NCBI GenBank assembly: GCA_030817875.1
Contig: JAUSZU010000001.1
Span: forward strand, 2,666,001 to 2,730,000
Direction of reading: 5' to 3'
Source: Flavobacterium sp. W4I14
GTDB taxonomy: Bacteria > Bacteroidota > Bacteroidia > Sphingobacteriales > Sphingobacteriaceae
Length of the DNA stretch: 64,000 nt
Part shown: piece after piece, positions 8,851-18,015 of the stretch
Numbering within the stretch: the stretch's first letter is position 1
Layout of the letters: every line of letters begins with the position of its first letter
Notes under the pieces: generated by a model
The model's database searches: none
The model's input: the letters and a program-made list of their open reading frames with translations, nothing else
Told to the model about the DNA's origin: nothing
Translations under genes and position numbers: made by a program

Positions 8851-9334
8851 GATTTTTGATTTTAAATGTTTGATAAAAAACTGTTTGATGATCTGCCCCA
8901 TTGGGGCGATGTTTCCGGCATGCTCCGCCTTGCGGAGGTCTGGGATCGGCGGGCTTCTTCCTTTTAATGGGTTCATGGATTAACTATTTAGTGTTCAAAG
9001 TCAGTCGGCAGGAGCCTCCTGGCTTTTTGTTAAGCCACCTCACCTTGATACAATGCGGTTGCAAGGCAAGACTTTGCGAACAAAAAATACGCTCCGCAGG
9101 AGGAAGATTTTTTTTCGGCAAACCTTCAGGGCCTGGTCTTTCCGGCAAACGGATTGTTCAGAAATTTGCTACTCAAAATGCCTACAGGTACTTTATGCGC
9201 TTTATTGCAGTCAGGAAAAAGAAACAAAAAATCGGGACCGAAAAAACGAGAACAAGGAATGCCAAAAGATCTTTAAGGGAAAAGAATGCGAACTAGACGA
9301 AAGGTCTGAAAATGGAAGGAATGAACAAAAAATA
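8851..9334. other. Intergenic region, no supported gene
   Basis: About 480 bases with inverted repeats (for example TGCCCCATTGGGGCGA near 8892 and CTCCGCCTTGCGGAG near 8921) and a purine-rich stretch. The frames on either strand do not look like protein. It probably holds the promoter of the 8263 gene. Confidence 0.4.
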
Positions 9335-9361
9335 AGCTCCTGTGAAAAGATCACAGGAGCT
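9335..9361 (-). terminator. Rho-independent terminator of the RadC-like gene
   Basis: AGCTCCTGTGA (9335-9345) pairs perfectly over 11 bases with TCACAGGAGCT (9351-9361). It lies seven bases past the stop of the minus-strand gene at 9368, and the hairpin is followed on that strand by an ATTTTTTG run. Confidence 0.8.
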
Positions 9362-9367
9362 ATTCTA

Positions 9368-9823
9368 CTATAAGATGCCTTCGTCCAAAAAACTAAAATA
9401 TCCATCTGAGCACAGAATGATGTGGTCGAAGACGTTTATATCGAGCAAGACACCCACTTCTGAAAGCTTTCGGGTCAGTTTGATATCCGCTTCACTCGGA
9501 GCTGATTCTCCCGAAGGATGGTTATGGGAAAGAATAATCCCACTGGCACAGGCCTTTAATGCGACAGCAAAGATAATCTTTGGATCTGCTATCGTTCCGG
9601 ATATTCCACCCTGCGAGATATTGACAATGCCTAAAACCCTGTTTCTTCTGTTGAGCAGAATGATCTTAAATTCTTCGATCAGATCTATTTTATCCTGATT
9701 CCAGTTATTGATAAGGGCATGGTAAGCCTTATTGGAGCTATCGATCTGTGGCCTCTCTAAGGCCTTAAATTTTGGACGGTAGCTGATTTCGATCTCTGCG
9801 AGCTGATAAAGTGAGTTTTCCAT
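9368..9823 (-). CDS. RadC-like JAB domain protein
   Basis: A 151-residue JAB/MPN metalloprotease-fold protein of the RadC (MPN+) type. The metal-binding motif is intact as SHNHPSGESAPSEAD (about residues 98-112), with the upstream catalytic-type glutamate context EEFKIILLNRRNRVLGI. It lacks the N-terminal helix-hairpin-helix of chromosomal RadC, which fits the short form found repeatedly on Bacteroidota conjugative elements. The biochemical role of RadC proteins is not settled. It has its own strong terminator. Confidence 0.88.
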   Translation of the reverse strand: MENSLYQLAEIEISYRPKFKALERPQIDSSNKAYHALINNWNQDKIDLIEEFKIILLNRRNRVLGIVNISQGGISGTIADPKIIFAVALKACASGIILSHNHPSGESAPSEADIKLTRKLSEVGVLLDINVFDHIILCSDGYFSFLDEGIL

Positions 9824-10237
9824 AATATTTTGATTTAATTATGGTGCGATCACAGGTTTTATTGGCCGCCAAAGCAAAAGAAGCAACGGAATAAATAGCA
9901 GAGAGCGGAAAGGCCACGTGAGGGTTTATGCCGGAATTTCTTTCTGCGTGCCGGGCATCAAACCTAAATTTGTACCTGGTTAAATGAACCTATTCACCTT
10001 GATTGTCCAATGTTTTGTATTTAAAGAAATTCCGCTGAACGGCCCGTTTAACAAAGGTTAAAAATCTGCGCCATACCCTTACACAATATAAATGTTCACC
10101 GGTTCGGAAGGATGTAAACGGAAACCAAACATGCTTTCCATGGCAGAAGAAGTTTTAAACAGCTGTAAAGCAAATTGATCCAAAATATATTACTAAAAAG
10201 AAAATGTTAGAGCAGAGACACCTTAATCCTGATGCAA
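9824..10237. other. Intergenic region with an inverted repeat
   Basis: No gene seen. GGAATTTCTTT near 9931 and AAAGAAATTCC near 10023 form an inverted repeat about 80 bases apart, flanking AT-rich sequence that could hold the radC-like promoter. Confidence 0.35.
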
Positions 10238-10555
10238 TCAAGGATCGCCGTGACCTGGATCAGCTTCAAGGATACACTGGATATTGTATTTCATATCCTC
10301 ACTCGCCCAGTTCCATTCACCTCTAAGGATCACTCCGATCAATAATTCCTCGGCTCAATAACCTTCAAGAGGGGGCCGCTCAGGGTCATTGACATAAAAC
10401 ATCATTATACCGTCCCCATCCTCGGTAAAGAAGATAAATTGATCTGTGATTAAAGATTGATGGAAGGTTTCTCCATATTCGGTTTCGATTGTCCATTTGT
10501 TCAGAGGGAAAGGAACAATAATTGTATTTACTCGGTAATCAATTTCGCTTTCCAC
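10238..10555 (-). pseudogene. Hypothetical protein with in-frame stop
   Basis: The frame starts MESEIDYRVNTIIVPFPLNK and reads 66 codons to a TGA at 10355-10357. It then continues in the same frame as protein-like sequence (AEELLIGVILRGEWNWASED) to a stop at 10238, for about 105 residues in all. The acidic, aromatic-rich composition resembles small immunity-type proteins, but I cannot name a family. The internal TGA marks it as a pseudogene or a base error. Confidence 0.5.
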
Positions 10556-10990
10556 TTAGCCCTGAAATGACGGCGTTATTTAGGTTCCTCGTCACTTTTG
10601 GTGAAACAATATGAGTTTGGGATGCTAAAACAAAAAATGGGTATTAAATGGAAGGCTTCCCCCCCATGAATCCAACCAAGTACTCTACCGTACTTTTAAG
10701 CTGAAAGCCTGGAGGTTCTGGGAGTGGTGGCACATGATTAAATATCACGAAAGATATAGGCTTTCGAAACTTTAAAAAGCTAAAAATGGAATAATCAACA
10801 GATCAGGTTGACTATTCGATTTCCTCATAAAAATTAGGCAATAATTTTTCAGACTGCTTAGGCAATATATATTTAAGCAGCCTTAAAAACACCCTATAAC
10901 ACCAGCATATGATTTATCCGATATAAACAGTTTACTCCAAAACTAGCATCAAGATAAGCTCACCAAAAACAAAGATTATTTTTTAAACTG
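10556..10990. other. Intergenic region with a reading-frame remnant
   Basis: A start-less plus-strand frame at 10686-10775 reads YRTFKLKAWRFWEWWHMIKY then HERYRLSKL and stop. Its aromatic/basic tail looks like the end of a real protein, perhaps a scar of an insertion. Nothing else is seen. Confidence 0.3.
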
Positions 10991-11440
10991 CTAATCCGAT
11001 TTCTGTTCTTGAGCCTCAACTTGTTCATCGAAAATATCATTTAGGAGAACGAAGTTTATGTAATACATCTTTACTAGAAAATTAATTAAAAACACGATGG
11101 TAAGCATGATAGCCATAATATCGACACATATAGCAAATGCCAAGGTTATTGATAACACTATAAATTCCCAGAATATAGAAATGTTATAATGTAATACCAC
11201 ACCCGTATTTTCATTCTCAGGCTCGAATACAAATTTCCCACTATTCACCTTAGTGTAATAATCGGACCTAGAAGCTGGTCTTTCTTTAAATTCGCTTTCA
11301 ATAAATACGAGAAATGTACCCTGATCCTCAATCACCCTATATTCTGATATCTTTAAATACTTTAAAATGATATCATGAGATAATTTAGAATTTAATTTGA
11401 CTTTCTTCCCTGTTTTAAAACCTAACTTCATTTTTGTCAT
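10991..11440 (-). CDS. Predicted membrane protein, probable Rhs immunity protein
   Basis: A 149-residue protein starting MTKMKLGFKTGKKVKLNSKL, with an N-terminal soluble half and two adjacent hydrophobic helices around residues 88-128 (WEFIVLSITLAFAICVDIMA, IMLTIVFLINFLVKMYYINF). It begins three bases after the stop of the orphan Rhs tip at 11444. This is the toxin-then-immunity order seen throughout the array. A membrane immunity protein fits a toxin acting at the membrane, but that is inference from position. Confidence 0.55.
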   Translation of the reverse strand: MTKMKLGFKTGKKVKLNSKLSHDIILKYLKISEYRVIEDQGTFLVFIESEFKERPASRSDYYTKVNSGKFVFEPENENTGVVLHYNISIFWEFIVLSITLAFAICVDIMAIMLTIVFLINFLVKMYYINFVLLNDIFDEQVEAQEQKSD

Positions 11441-11443
11441 TTT

Positions 11444-12240
11444 TTATCTTCCGCCTAAATATGTATAGGTTTTGATGTATGATCTTGAAAAATCAGCTAC
11501 GGCATGTATCGGTTTTCCTAACAAAGTCGTTACGCCAATATTATAAGTACCGGAACCCTTTAAATCTTTCATGAATGACAATGGCTTACCTATTGTTGCC
11601 CCCGCCCCATAAGAAAAATATGAAGATGTACTACCAACGTTTCCACCAATATATCCTATGCTCATTGACATCCCTCCAAATCCACCAGCAAAGTCCGAAA
11701 TTGTGACCGATTTCCCTCTACATGGTACGACTTTCGCGGCGCCGAACGATAGGAACGGGTTAGAGAATCCATGTGAGTAATAAAACGTTTGATAGTATTG
11801 AATCCAATTCTTATCAGTAACAAAATAACCAAATTCATAAGTTCCTCCACCGACAATTGATACTCCAGCCGACAAGGCAATGACACTTTTAATTACTCCA
11901 TATTTTTTCACTTCAGCCTCATGTTCCTTTTCTATCTGCTCTGGAGTTTTTTTCTTAGGCTTAGGCCCTCCATCAGCAACCTGAGCCTGATAACTAGCCT
12001 CAAGTTGATCCAAACCAGCAGATTGGGCATCATCTTTCGAGCCATCATTTTGCCCAATCACACTACTTGCGTGAATCCTAAAATTTAGCCCTTTTGGAAC
12101 CCGTGGTTTATCTCTCTGTGAGGCGGGAAATGTTCCTGGTCCAGTTGGGGATTTTTCAAGTTTTCCAGGTGTACCCCTTGGCGTGGTGCTAGGCTCTGAA
12201 GAAGTTTTCTTTTCCTCAGCATTTCCTGAACTATTGTCGT
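11444..12240 (-). CDS. Orphan Rhs C-terminal tip (glycine-rich)
   Basis: A start-less frame enters from about 12240 (NDNSSGNAEEKKTSSEPSTT) and stays open to 11444; an internal start would give MIGQNDGSKDDAQ at 12061. The first third is a Pro/Ser/Lys linker like those following Rhs cores. The rest is glycine-rich with hydrophobic patches (SVIALSAGVSIVGGGTYEFG, FAGGFGGMSMSIGYIGG). No Rhs core is attached, so it would be silent until recombined onto a full Rhs gene. The toxin class is unknown; the membrane-type partner at 10991 would suit a membrane-active domain. It is the last cassette of the orphan array. Confidence 0.55.
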
Positions 12241-12242
12241 TA

Positions 12243-12851
12243 TTATTTTTTGTATAAACGGGCAGTATCTATTGCTTTAATCTTGACTAGTTCTTCAATA
12301 TCCTTGCCTTCTACTTTTTTTCCATTATCAAGGATATAAAAAGTCAAATATTCAAAAGAGTAAATATCTTCTGACATCGTTGCCAACGCTCCTTTGCTAT
12401 ACTCTTTTATTTGTTTGGTTATATCATTACCTCCTTGGATTATTTTTGGATAAAAACCATCATTGAAAGTTCTCATGTCAATATAACCAATACCGTATCT
12501 ATTGATGGAAAAATCATTTTCATTTTCATTAGAGAGAAACAATCTAATCTCTCCAACGTAATTTTTTGGAATAACAACAATATAAACTGGCTTATATTCA
12601 CTTATACAAAATATAGAACAAAATATGATTACAAATATGGAAGTAAATGTTAAGATTTGCCATTTTGAGTTCAGCAACTTTTTTACTATAAAACCCAAAG
12701 CAAAAGACAAAAGTAGGGTACCAGGTAAAGAAATCACGACCAAAAACCACGAAGGAAGAATCATTGTTTTTGTTTGCAACATTTGCCAAATACCAACACC
12801 CAATGAAAAAATGGCTAAGGTTGGTAATATGATCTGTATAATACGCCTCAT
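12243..12851 (-). CDS. Predicted membrane protein, probable immunity protein
   Basis: A 202-residue protein starting MRRIIQIILPTLAIFSLGVG with three predicted membrane helices in the first 85 residues, followed by a soluble domain (YKPVYIVVIPKNYVGEIRLF onward). Its ATG at 12851 lies two bases after the stop of the broken Rhs tip at 12854, a tight toxin-immunity spacing. AT-rich compared with the Rhs cores. I do not recognise a named family. Confidence 0.55.
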   Translation of the reverse strand: MRRIIQIILPTLAIFSLGVGIWQMLQTKTMILPSWFLVVISLPGTLLLSFALGFIVKKLLNSKWQILTFTSIFVIIFCSIFCISEYKPVYIVVIPKNYVGEIRLFLSNENENDFSINRYGIGYIDMRTFNDGFYPKIIQGGNDITKQIKEYSKGALATMSEDIYSFEYLTFYILDNGKKVEGKDIEELVKIKAIDTARLYKK

Positions 12852-12853
12852 GT

Positions 12854-13064
12854 TTATCGTTTATAAAATTTTGAAGGATAATAATCGGTAGTTGCTTTCC
12901 CTATAATTATATTGATTAAAGATACCCATGGGTCTGTTTAAAAGAAGGTTGGTTGTATTGCATAATCATGAGATGACCATCTCCTTCCTTTCTCCCATAG
13001 AGGATCCACGACATTCCACCTTCCAATCTCCGGATTATAGAACCTTGCACCGTAATCATAATGT
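12854..13064 (-). pseudogene. Broken orphan Rhs core/tip fragment
   Basis: Minus-strand sequence encodes the conserved end of an Rhs core ([20 protein letters not shown] then [10 protein letters not shown]). It then runs into a stop after PTFF, while another frame ends TTDYYPSKFYKR just before the 12851 gene. The fragment therefore carries at least one stop and one frameshift. It is a decayed toxin cassette whose partner is the 12243 gene. Confidence 0.65.
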
Positions 13065-13150
13065 TGTAAAATTAGCTTTATCTACAGCTTGTAATAATAC
13101 CAATTATTCCTTAATGGTATATAGTTTTCAGGAATATTCGTTTTTAATTT
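13010..13150. repeat. Direct repeat copy 1 (immunity-end / Rhs-core junction)
   Basis: About 140 bases closely match 15636-15776 in the same orientation. Both encode on the minus strand an immunity-gene end (NIPENYIPLRNNWYYY), a stop, and then the Rhs core start YGARFY(N/D)PEIGRWNV. The 13.0-kb copy marks a duplicated junction used in building the array. Confidence 0.65.
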
Positions 13151-13550
13151 TTCTTAAGAAAATTTCGTCTTTTGAATGAATAATCCAATATGATGAGTCT
13201 ATCAGCTCCAGTACATATTCACAATTTGCATACATACCTTCACTACTTTTATACCTTTTCATATTTGACATATCTTCGTCACCTACTATGATAATATTTA
13301 TAATTTGATCTAAGTTATCTGAGAGTTCAAACAGATAGTCTAATTCAAAACAAAAGACTTTATCAGAATTGTTAATTCTGTCTTCAAAATCAAGCATAGA
13401 TTCGTCCAGTGAGAAAGTACCAACTGCTTCTATCCAAAGAAGCCCCCATTTTACATTACTTTTTAAATCAAGTAAACTTAAAATATCATTTAATTTAATC
13501 GAAAGAATTTCACTTTCATCACCATCTAATTTTATTGCTTTCATACTCAA
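13128..13550 (-). CDS. Probable immunity protein, 140 aa
   Basis: An acidic 140-residue protein (MSMKAIKLDGDESEILSIKL start) with no signal or membrane segment, starting nine bases after the broken nuclease-type Rhs tip at 13560. Small acidic proteins directly after a toxin tip are the rule for Rhs immunity. No family is recognised. Its 3' end overlaps a duplicated piece of another immunity gene's end (13086-13135). Confidence 0.55.
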   Translation of the reverse strand: MSMKAIKLDGDESEILSIKLNDILSLLDLKSNVKWGLLWIEAVGTFSLDESMLDFEDRINNSDKVFCFELDYLFELSDNLDQIINIIIVGDEDMSNMKRYKSSEGMYANCEYVLELIDSSYWIIHSKDEIFLRKIKNEYS

Positions 13551-13559
13551 TTTTTATAT

Positions 13560-14363
13560 TTAATCTAATGGTTTCGCTTTCTTACACCTTTTTAGTGTTC
13601 CTCCTGTTTCATTTGGCAGATAGTCATGATAATGTGGATTTGGATGAATTGAAGGTCTCCCGTGATCCGTAAAGTCAAAGTCTTTAACAGGTTGACCGGA
13701 AGCATTAAATTCCCTCGCTTGATTATATGGCACCCCATCTTAACCTATTTTATTACCTAATTGTGTATGTGCTACTCCAATTGCCTCCGCATCTGCCGCT
13801 GGAAGGCCGTTAGGTGCCCTTGATAAAGGTTCATCTATATGACTATAGGCCCCAGGTTTTGTTACGGTAATTTCTATTGCTGTACTAGCACCCCTCAAAG
13901 CACTTACTCCTTTACTAACAATACTTCCAACTGCTGTCCTACAGCCAGATCGGCAACATTTGCAGCTGTATTTCCAATTATTTCCCCACCGGTTTTAGCA
14001 TCTTTAGTAACAACAGATTTGGCAAGAGTATAGTTCCCTTTAACTTTACCATACATTCCAGCTGTACTTGCATTTGCTAGATGCTCACCGGGATGCTTAA
14101 CAAAATCCGAAGCCATTCTCTTAACTGTTGTTACTGGATTTGTAGTCAAAACCTGTTTGATTCCAGCATAGTGATTTAGAAATCCTTCCTTTCGCACTAC
14201 GCCAAGCTCCAAAACCTGGCCACATGCCATCTGGATCGACAAATCTTATCGGGTCATTAAAGGCATAAGTATAAGGCGACCATCTTCTACCTAACTCTGC
14301 TTTTGGATCTACAGTATTCCATCTCCCAGTTTCGGGATCATAGAACCTTGCGCCATATTCGTA
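13560..14363 (-). pseudogene. Broken orphan Rhs tip with His-rich nuclease-like end
   Basis: Starts in the Rhs core ([20 protein letters not shown]) and passes through [15 protein letters not shown], then changes frame ([20 protein letters not shown]). It changes frame again near 13930 (KPGAYSHIDEPLSRAPNGLP), meets an in-frame TAA (after LGNKIG) and ends FDFTDHGRPSIHPNPHYHDY and LKRCKKAKPLD. The DHGRP/HPNPHYHDY cluster looks like a metal- or His-dependent nuclease toxin, but I cannot assign the family. At least two frameshifts and one stop make it inactive as read. Confidence 0.65.
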
Positions 14364-14876
14364 CTAGTTATTATCATAATACCAATGATTATCTAATTTT
14401 TTCACCTCTCTTAGGTATTTCAACCATTCATTATTTTTTACATCAACAGGATTTTCAACATATGTAAGTGACTCTAAAGAATTAAAATAGATCTGCATAT
14501 TTATTCCCATATCTCGAAATTCAGAACTGATGTCTCGAACTTCGTACCTATCCATTATCTGGAGCTTTTGCTTAACAAAATTAATTATTTGCGATGAATC
14601 TACTAATTTCCTGCCAAGTTCATATTCATCAAATATTAAGTTTCTACTGGTTAGTTTATAATTTAAATTTTCATCTACACTTAGGAAATATTCATTTTTT
14701 AATTTACCCAAGTAAGAATAAAATATAATCGTGTTTTTCCCCCGGCTCCGCATAACACTAAGGTCCTTAAATTCCTTTAAAAAGAGAGATCTATTGCGGT
14801 AAACCTTTATCGAATCAGAACTAGAACAACTTAGAATTAAAGTAATTATAATTATATATAATTTTATTCCTTTCAT
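14364..14876 (-). CDS. Lipoprotein, probable immunity protein
   Basis: A 170-residue protein with a lipoprotein signal peptide ([20 protein letters not shown]; lipobox LILSC, Cys 17). It overlaps the end of the orphan tip at 14873 by an ATGA overlap, implying translational coupling. It ends NHWYYDNN. After its TAG the Rhs core of the next cassette ([10 protein letters not shown]) continues in the same frame. A periplasm-facing lipoprotein would protect against a toxin acting in the envelope or on entry. Family unknown. Confidence 0.6.
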   Translation of the reverse strand: MKGIKLYIIIITLILSCSSSDSIKVYRNRSLFLKEFKDLSVMRSRGKNTIIFYSYLGKLKNEYFLSVDENLNYKLTSRNLIFDEYELGRKLVDSSQIINFVKQKLQIMDRYEVRDISSEFRDMGINMQIYFNSLESLTYVENPVDVKNNEWLKYLREVKKLDNHWYYDNN

Positions 14877-15676
14877 TTTGGATTAATTTTAGGCCAAGAA
14901 CTATTTTCTTTAACTCTTAGAGCAGGATATTTTGAACTAGACCTGTAACCGTTAATGATAGCCACTTGGTCTGCCTTTGAATCAAAGAAACCTGAACCAT
15001 TATTTGTATTAGGCCCTAAATTGTGTATAGATGAACCTTGTTTTCTGCCATTCAACATATTATTTGCATGACCACCTAACTGAGCAACTCCTCCCTCAAT
15101 ACCCAATTCAGCCATTCCCCTACCCCATATAAAATTCCCTGCATCACCAATATTATAACCAGTCTTGCCTTGTATATAAAGAGTATTTTTATTCAAGTCT
15201 CCACTTTCAACTCCTCTAACAGTGTAGTCCATCAATTTATCTCCTTGCTCATACGCAAATGAAAGTGGATCTCCTTTTACATCAGCAACACCACTTTTCT
15301 CTAGCATTCTCGCAATTTTCTCTTCACCCAAAAAATCTACATGTTTGATTACTCCATTTTTTATAGCTTGAACATCTGTTTTTGGATCATTAAAATTATA
15401 ATATACTTTGGTAGTTATAGTCATGTCTTTACGATCATCGACAAATTCCATTACCAACTTATCTGGCTTGTTATTTTCATCAACTCTTTTAAAATTACCA
15501 TTCTGATCAAAAACATAATCATCAAATGGCATTGAAGCCATCCCATCAGGATCCACAAATCTTATCGGGTTATTAAAACCATAATTATATGGCGAATGCC
15601 TACGCATTTTCTCCGCCAGCGGATCAATCACATTCCATCTTCCAATCTCCGGATCATAGAACCTTGCACCGTAATC
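14873..15676 (-). CDS. Orphan Rhs C-terminal tip (intact frame)
   Basis: The frame opens right after a TAG with [20 protein letters not shown], passes [20 protein letters not shown] (the conserved Rhs core end) and continues about 225 residues as a distinct tip ending [13 protein letters not shown] at 15631 is the first possible start. The tip segment [20 protein letters not shown] is related to the one in the neighbouring cassette at 16236, so the two tips share a toxin class that I cannot name. No secretion or core region is attached; it is probably a silent reserve cassette. Confidence 0.65.
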   Translation of the reverse strand, partial: DYGARFYDPEIGRWNVIDPLAEKMRRHSPYNYGFNNPIRFVDPDGMASMPFDDYVFDQNGNFKRVDENNKPDKLVMEFVDDRKDMTITTKVYYNFNDPKTDVQAIKNGVIKHVDFLGEEKIARMLEKSGVADVKGDPLSFAYEQGDKLMDYTVRGVESGDLNKNTLYIQGKTGYNIGDAGNFIWGRGMAELGIEGGVAQLGGHANNMLNGRKQGSSIHNLGPNTNNGSGFFDSKADQVAIINGYRSSSKYPALRVKENSSWPKINPK

Positions 15677-15776
15677 CTAATGTTGTGAAATTAGCTTTAT
15701 CTACGGCTCGTAATAATACCAATTATTCCTTAATGGTATATAGTTTTCAGGGATATTCGATTTTAACTTTTCTGAA
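15636..15776. repeat. Direct repeat copy 2 (immunity-end / Rhs-core junction)
   Basis: Close match in the same orientation to 13010-13150; here it joins the intact end of the immunity gene at 15701 to the intact orphan tip at 14873. This is the likely parental copy. Confidence 0.65.
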
Positions 15777-16239
15777 AATAGATACACAAAATTTAAATCT
15801 TCTTTAATAATAACTAGCCCGTCAAATTTATCGCGATACAATACCTTTTTTAACTTTAGATAATAAAAAATTTTAATATTCGATTTTAAAGCTATCTTAT
15901 CAACATCTAAACCTCTAAGTTCATTTTCCGGATAATTGTCTATTAATAAAAGATCCTCATTTTTATTAGGTAAAACACATTTTAGAAAGTATTTACCTTG
16001 ATCGTTTTTGACGAGAAACCTTACAATTTTTTTATCCTGCTTTGTATAATCAAAAATAACATAGTCTCTATTTATTTCATCCCTTTCATAACCATCCCAA
16101 TTTTGAAATGACTCATTGAGACCCCATCTACTTGCTTGGAGAATTCCTTGACTGATTGGCTTGTTTTCTTTGACTGAGAACAACTTGAAAAACCTATTAA
16201 TAAAAACACACAAAGAAACCTATTTTTCATAATTTTCAT
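15701..16239 (-). pseudogene. Probable lipoprotein immunity gene, frameshifted after signal
   Basis: From the ATG at 16239, overlapping the previous stop, one frame gives a lipoprotein signal (MKIMKNRFLCVFLLIGFSSC; lipobox then SQSKKTSQS). The mature domain is read in another frame (LQASRWGLNESFQNWDGYER to NNWYYYEP, stop at 15701). The shift lies near 16150-16175. Reading only the second frame (15701-16213) loses the signal. It is the partner of the broken tip at 16236. The last residues resemble the 14364 lipoprotein (NHWYYDNN). Confidence 0.6.
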
Positions 16240-16590
16240 TTTTTAGGTTTCTCCCACTCAAACCCCAAATGAATAGAGTACTGGTCGTCTGTAGAATCTA
16301 GTTTTCCTTTGTTATTCGAGTCATTACGATAATTATTCCGATGTGCCCCTAATCTCGCAGTGCCTTCCCAAAACCCTAATGCATTTGCACCAGCACCCCA
16401 TAAGAAATTACCAAAATTATAATTGTTATGAGCTACATTATCACTTTCAGTCATTGTCACGTATAAAGTATTAGCATTAATTGGCTCTTTGATTTCTTTT
16501 CTACTACAAACGAGAACGGGGAGGTTTATTCATTCCCCTATAAAATGTTGGGCCTTAATTATAGTTTTATCTGCAATACAACCGTAATTC
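16236..16590 (-). pseudogene. Broken orphan Rhs tip
   Basis: A start-less frame reads GCIADKTIIKAQHFIGE, a TGA, then INANTLYVTMTESDNV and NFLWGAGANALGFWEGTARL, ending EWEKPKK at 16236. The C-terminal half (16236-16460) is open. It aligns by eye with the tip of the 14873 cassette ([20 protein letters not shown]), so it is a diverged copy of the same toxin type. The internal stop and lack of core mark it as a remnant. Confidence 0.55.
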
Positions 16591-16638
16591 TCAATCATCC
16601 CCTTTACAAACTATGACGATTGGGAGAATATTTATCAA

Positions 16639-16890
16639 TTAAGATTGACTTTTTATATATAATCTTAAAATCATCTGTAAAGAGTCTTTTAAATTATTAC
16701 CGTCAATTCGAATCATTTCCAGTTTTTTAATTTTATTAAATGAAATAAACACAGTATATCCATTTTCAATTCTTTCTCCATCAAATTTTATAATAGCAAC
16801 ATCTCCATTCTCCTTTACACGTTCAAAAGATGCTATAAGTTCATCAATTGACGGTTCTTGTTTACTTAAAATCAACTTAATATATTCCAT
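16639..16890 (-). CDS. Small hypothetical protein, possible immunity protein
   Basis: An 83-residue protein starting MEYIKLILSKQEPSIDELIA, with an alternating beta pattern (DVAIIKFDGE, YTVFISFNKIKKLEMIRID). No signal or membrane segment. It sits in the orphan array but its toxin tip is missing; a regulator fragment lies upstream instead. Family unknown. Confidence 0.45.
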   Translation of the reverse strand: MEYIKLILSKQEPSIDELIASFERVKENGDVAIIKFDGERIENGYTVFISFNKIKKLEMIRIDGNNLKDSLQMILRLYIKSQS

Positions 16891-16933
16891 ATTACTTAAC
16901 TATCAAATTTGATATTTTTAAAATATCTGTAAT

Positions 16934-17089
16934 ATTACCTTTACCGAGGATGCCATTATCAACTACTTCCACGACCAGAGCTATTTTAACTACCAGTGCA
17001 CCTTTAACCCGCTGGACAAGGTAATGGAACTTTACGAACGCCTCCTGCAGGCCGAAAGGGAAAAGAACGAACTTCTTAAAAGGCAGTAA
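16934..17089 (+). pseudogene. C-terminal fragment of an HTH-type regulator
   Basis: A start-less plus-strand frame reads ITFTEDAIINYFHDQSYFNY then FNPLDKVMELYERLLQAERE and KNELLKRQ, stop at 17087. This matches the C-terminal tail style of Bacteroidota XRE-family regulators (helical, LYERLL-AE pattern). It is visibly more GC-rich than the surrounding array and on the opposite strand, so it is a scar of an insertion or replacement. Confidence 0.45.
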
Positions 17090-17159
17090 CTAAACCCATC
17101 CAGTAAAAGCAAAGTTGCGAAGATCCACCGTCCTTCGCAACTTGACGACTACGAAACGA

Positions 17160-17522
17160 TTAAGCCCCTATAAAATCTGTAAAGGTCTTACTCTTAAAAA
17201 TAGCCTCATCTTTTGACATTCCTATAAAGGGTAACTCAAAAATAAACCCCGTTGCCTTTTCTATCGTATATGCATTTCCTCCTCCATCTGAGCCAAAAAG
17301 AAAAAAACCTGGAGCATATTCTTCAACTCCATAATCTTCATTTAGCTGCATTATTTCCGAGATCGGCCACAAAAGCACATAATAATCTTCTGTTCTAATT
17401 TCAGCCCCATCAGATTTTATAAAAAAATCCAAAAAATCTTTGGGAAGAGTAAAGGGCACTGCTTCAAGGAAAGCATCCATGACACCAGCGTCTACGGGCG
17501 GATTTCGTTCTATTTTTACCAT
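17160..17522 (-). CDS. SMI1/KNR4 (SUKH) family immunity protein
   Basis: A 120-residue SUKH-superfamily protein: an N-terminal region with FTLPKDFLDFFIKSDGAEI, then VLLWPISEIMQLNEDYGVEE and the typical FFLFGSDGGGNAYTIEK. SUKH proteins are widespread immunity proteins for Rhs and CDI nuclease toxins. It directly follows the broken HNH-type tip at 17537, exactly the kind of toxin this family neutralises. One of the clearest functional calls in the array. Confidence 0.85.
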   Translation of the reverse strand: MVKIERNPPVDAGVMDAFLEAVPFTLPKDFLDFFIKSDGAEIRTEDYYVLLWPISEIMQLNEDYGVEEYAPGFFLFGSDGGGNAYTIEKATGFIFELPFIGMSKDEAIFKSKTFTDFIGA

Positions 17523-17536
17523 ATCTGTATTATTAT

Positions 17537-17976
17537 TTATTTACACTTCTCATCATCGAATTCCAAAACTGGATATAAGGATTATGTTCTGGCCTTGTCA
17601 CCAATATTTTATTCAATAAATCAGTAGGACTTCCACCAAATTTAACAGGATGTATCTAATGTATTTCCAAACCTTTGAGCGCCGACGGATTTGCATCTCT
17701 TAACGCTTTGTTCGCTTGATTGGCTAATCCTCGCCTCAGAATATTCTGCACCTTCCAATAACCTGAAGGGCCCTGAAGGTTTTAACCCGCCCGCTGGATA
17801 TCCAGACTAGTTAGAAACAGAAAAGACCCATCCAAAGCACCTCCCGCTGCCCCCTTAGAAGCAGAAAATAATCCTTTTACTAATGGTGCCAATTTAGCAA
17901 TAGTAGCCTCTGTTGCAAATGTATAAGATACATTTTTAGCAATCGCCAGACTTGTAGTTGGTTGTGATTCGGTGAC
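17537..17976 (-). pseudogene. Broken orphan Rhs tip with HNH-type nuclease end
   Basis: The start-less frame (ITESQPTTSLAIAKNVSYTF) carries one stop after DIQRAG. It then reads LANQANKALRDANPSALKGL, EIH, a TAG, IHPVKFGGSPTDLLNKI and FWNSMMRSVNK. Replacing the TAG by a histidine codon would restore the EIHHIHPVKFGG core of HNH/ENDO VII-type toxin nucleases. Two stops and no core mark it as inactive as read. Its partner is the SUKH protein at 17160. Confidence 0.7.
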
Positions 17977-18015
17977 TTAAATTTTGATCTTAGCGAGACG
18001 CGAAGACCAGGAGAG

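Noticed and set aside
8976..9296. Plus-strand frames at 8901-9373
   Set aside because: Low-complexity Lys/Glu-rich translation of purine-rich non-coding DNA, in overlapping frames with no family.
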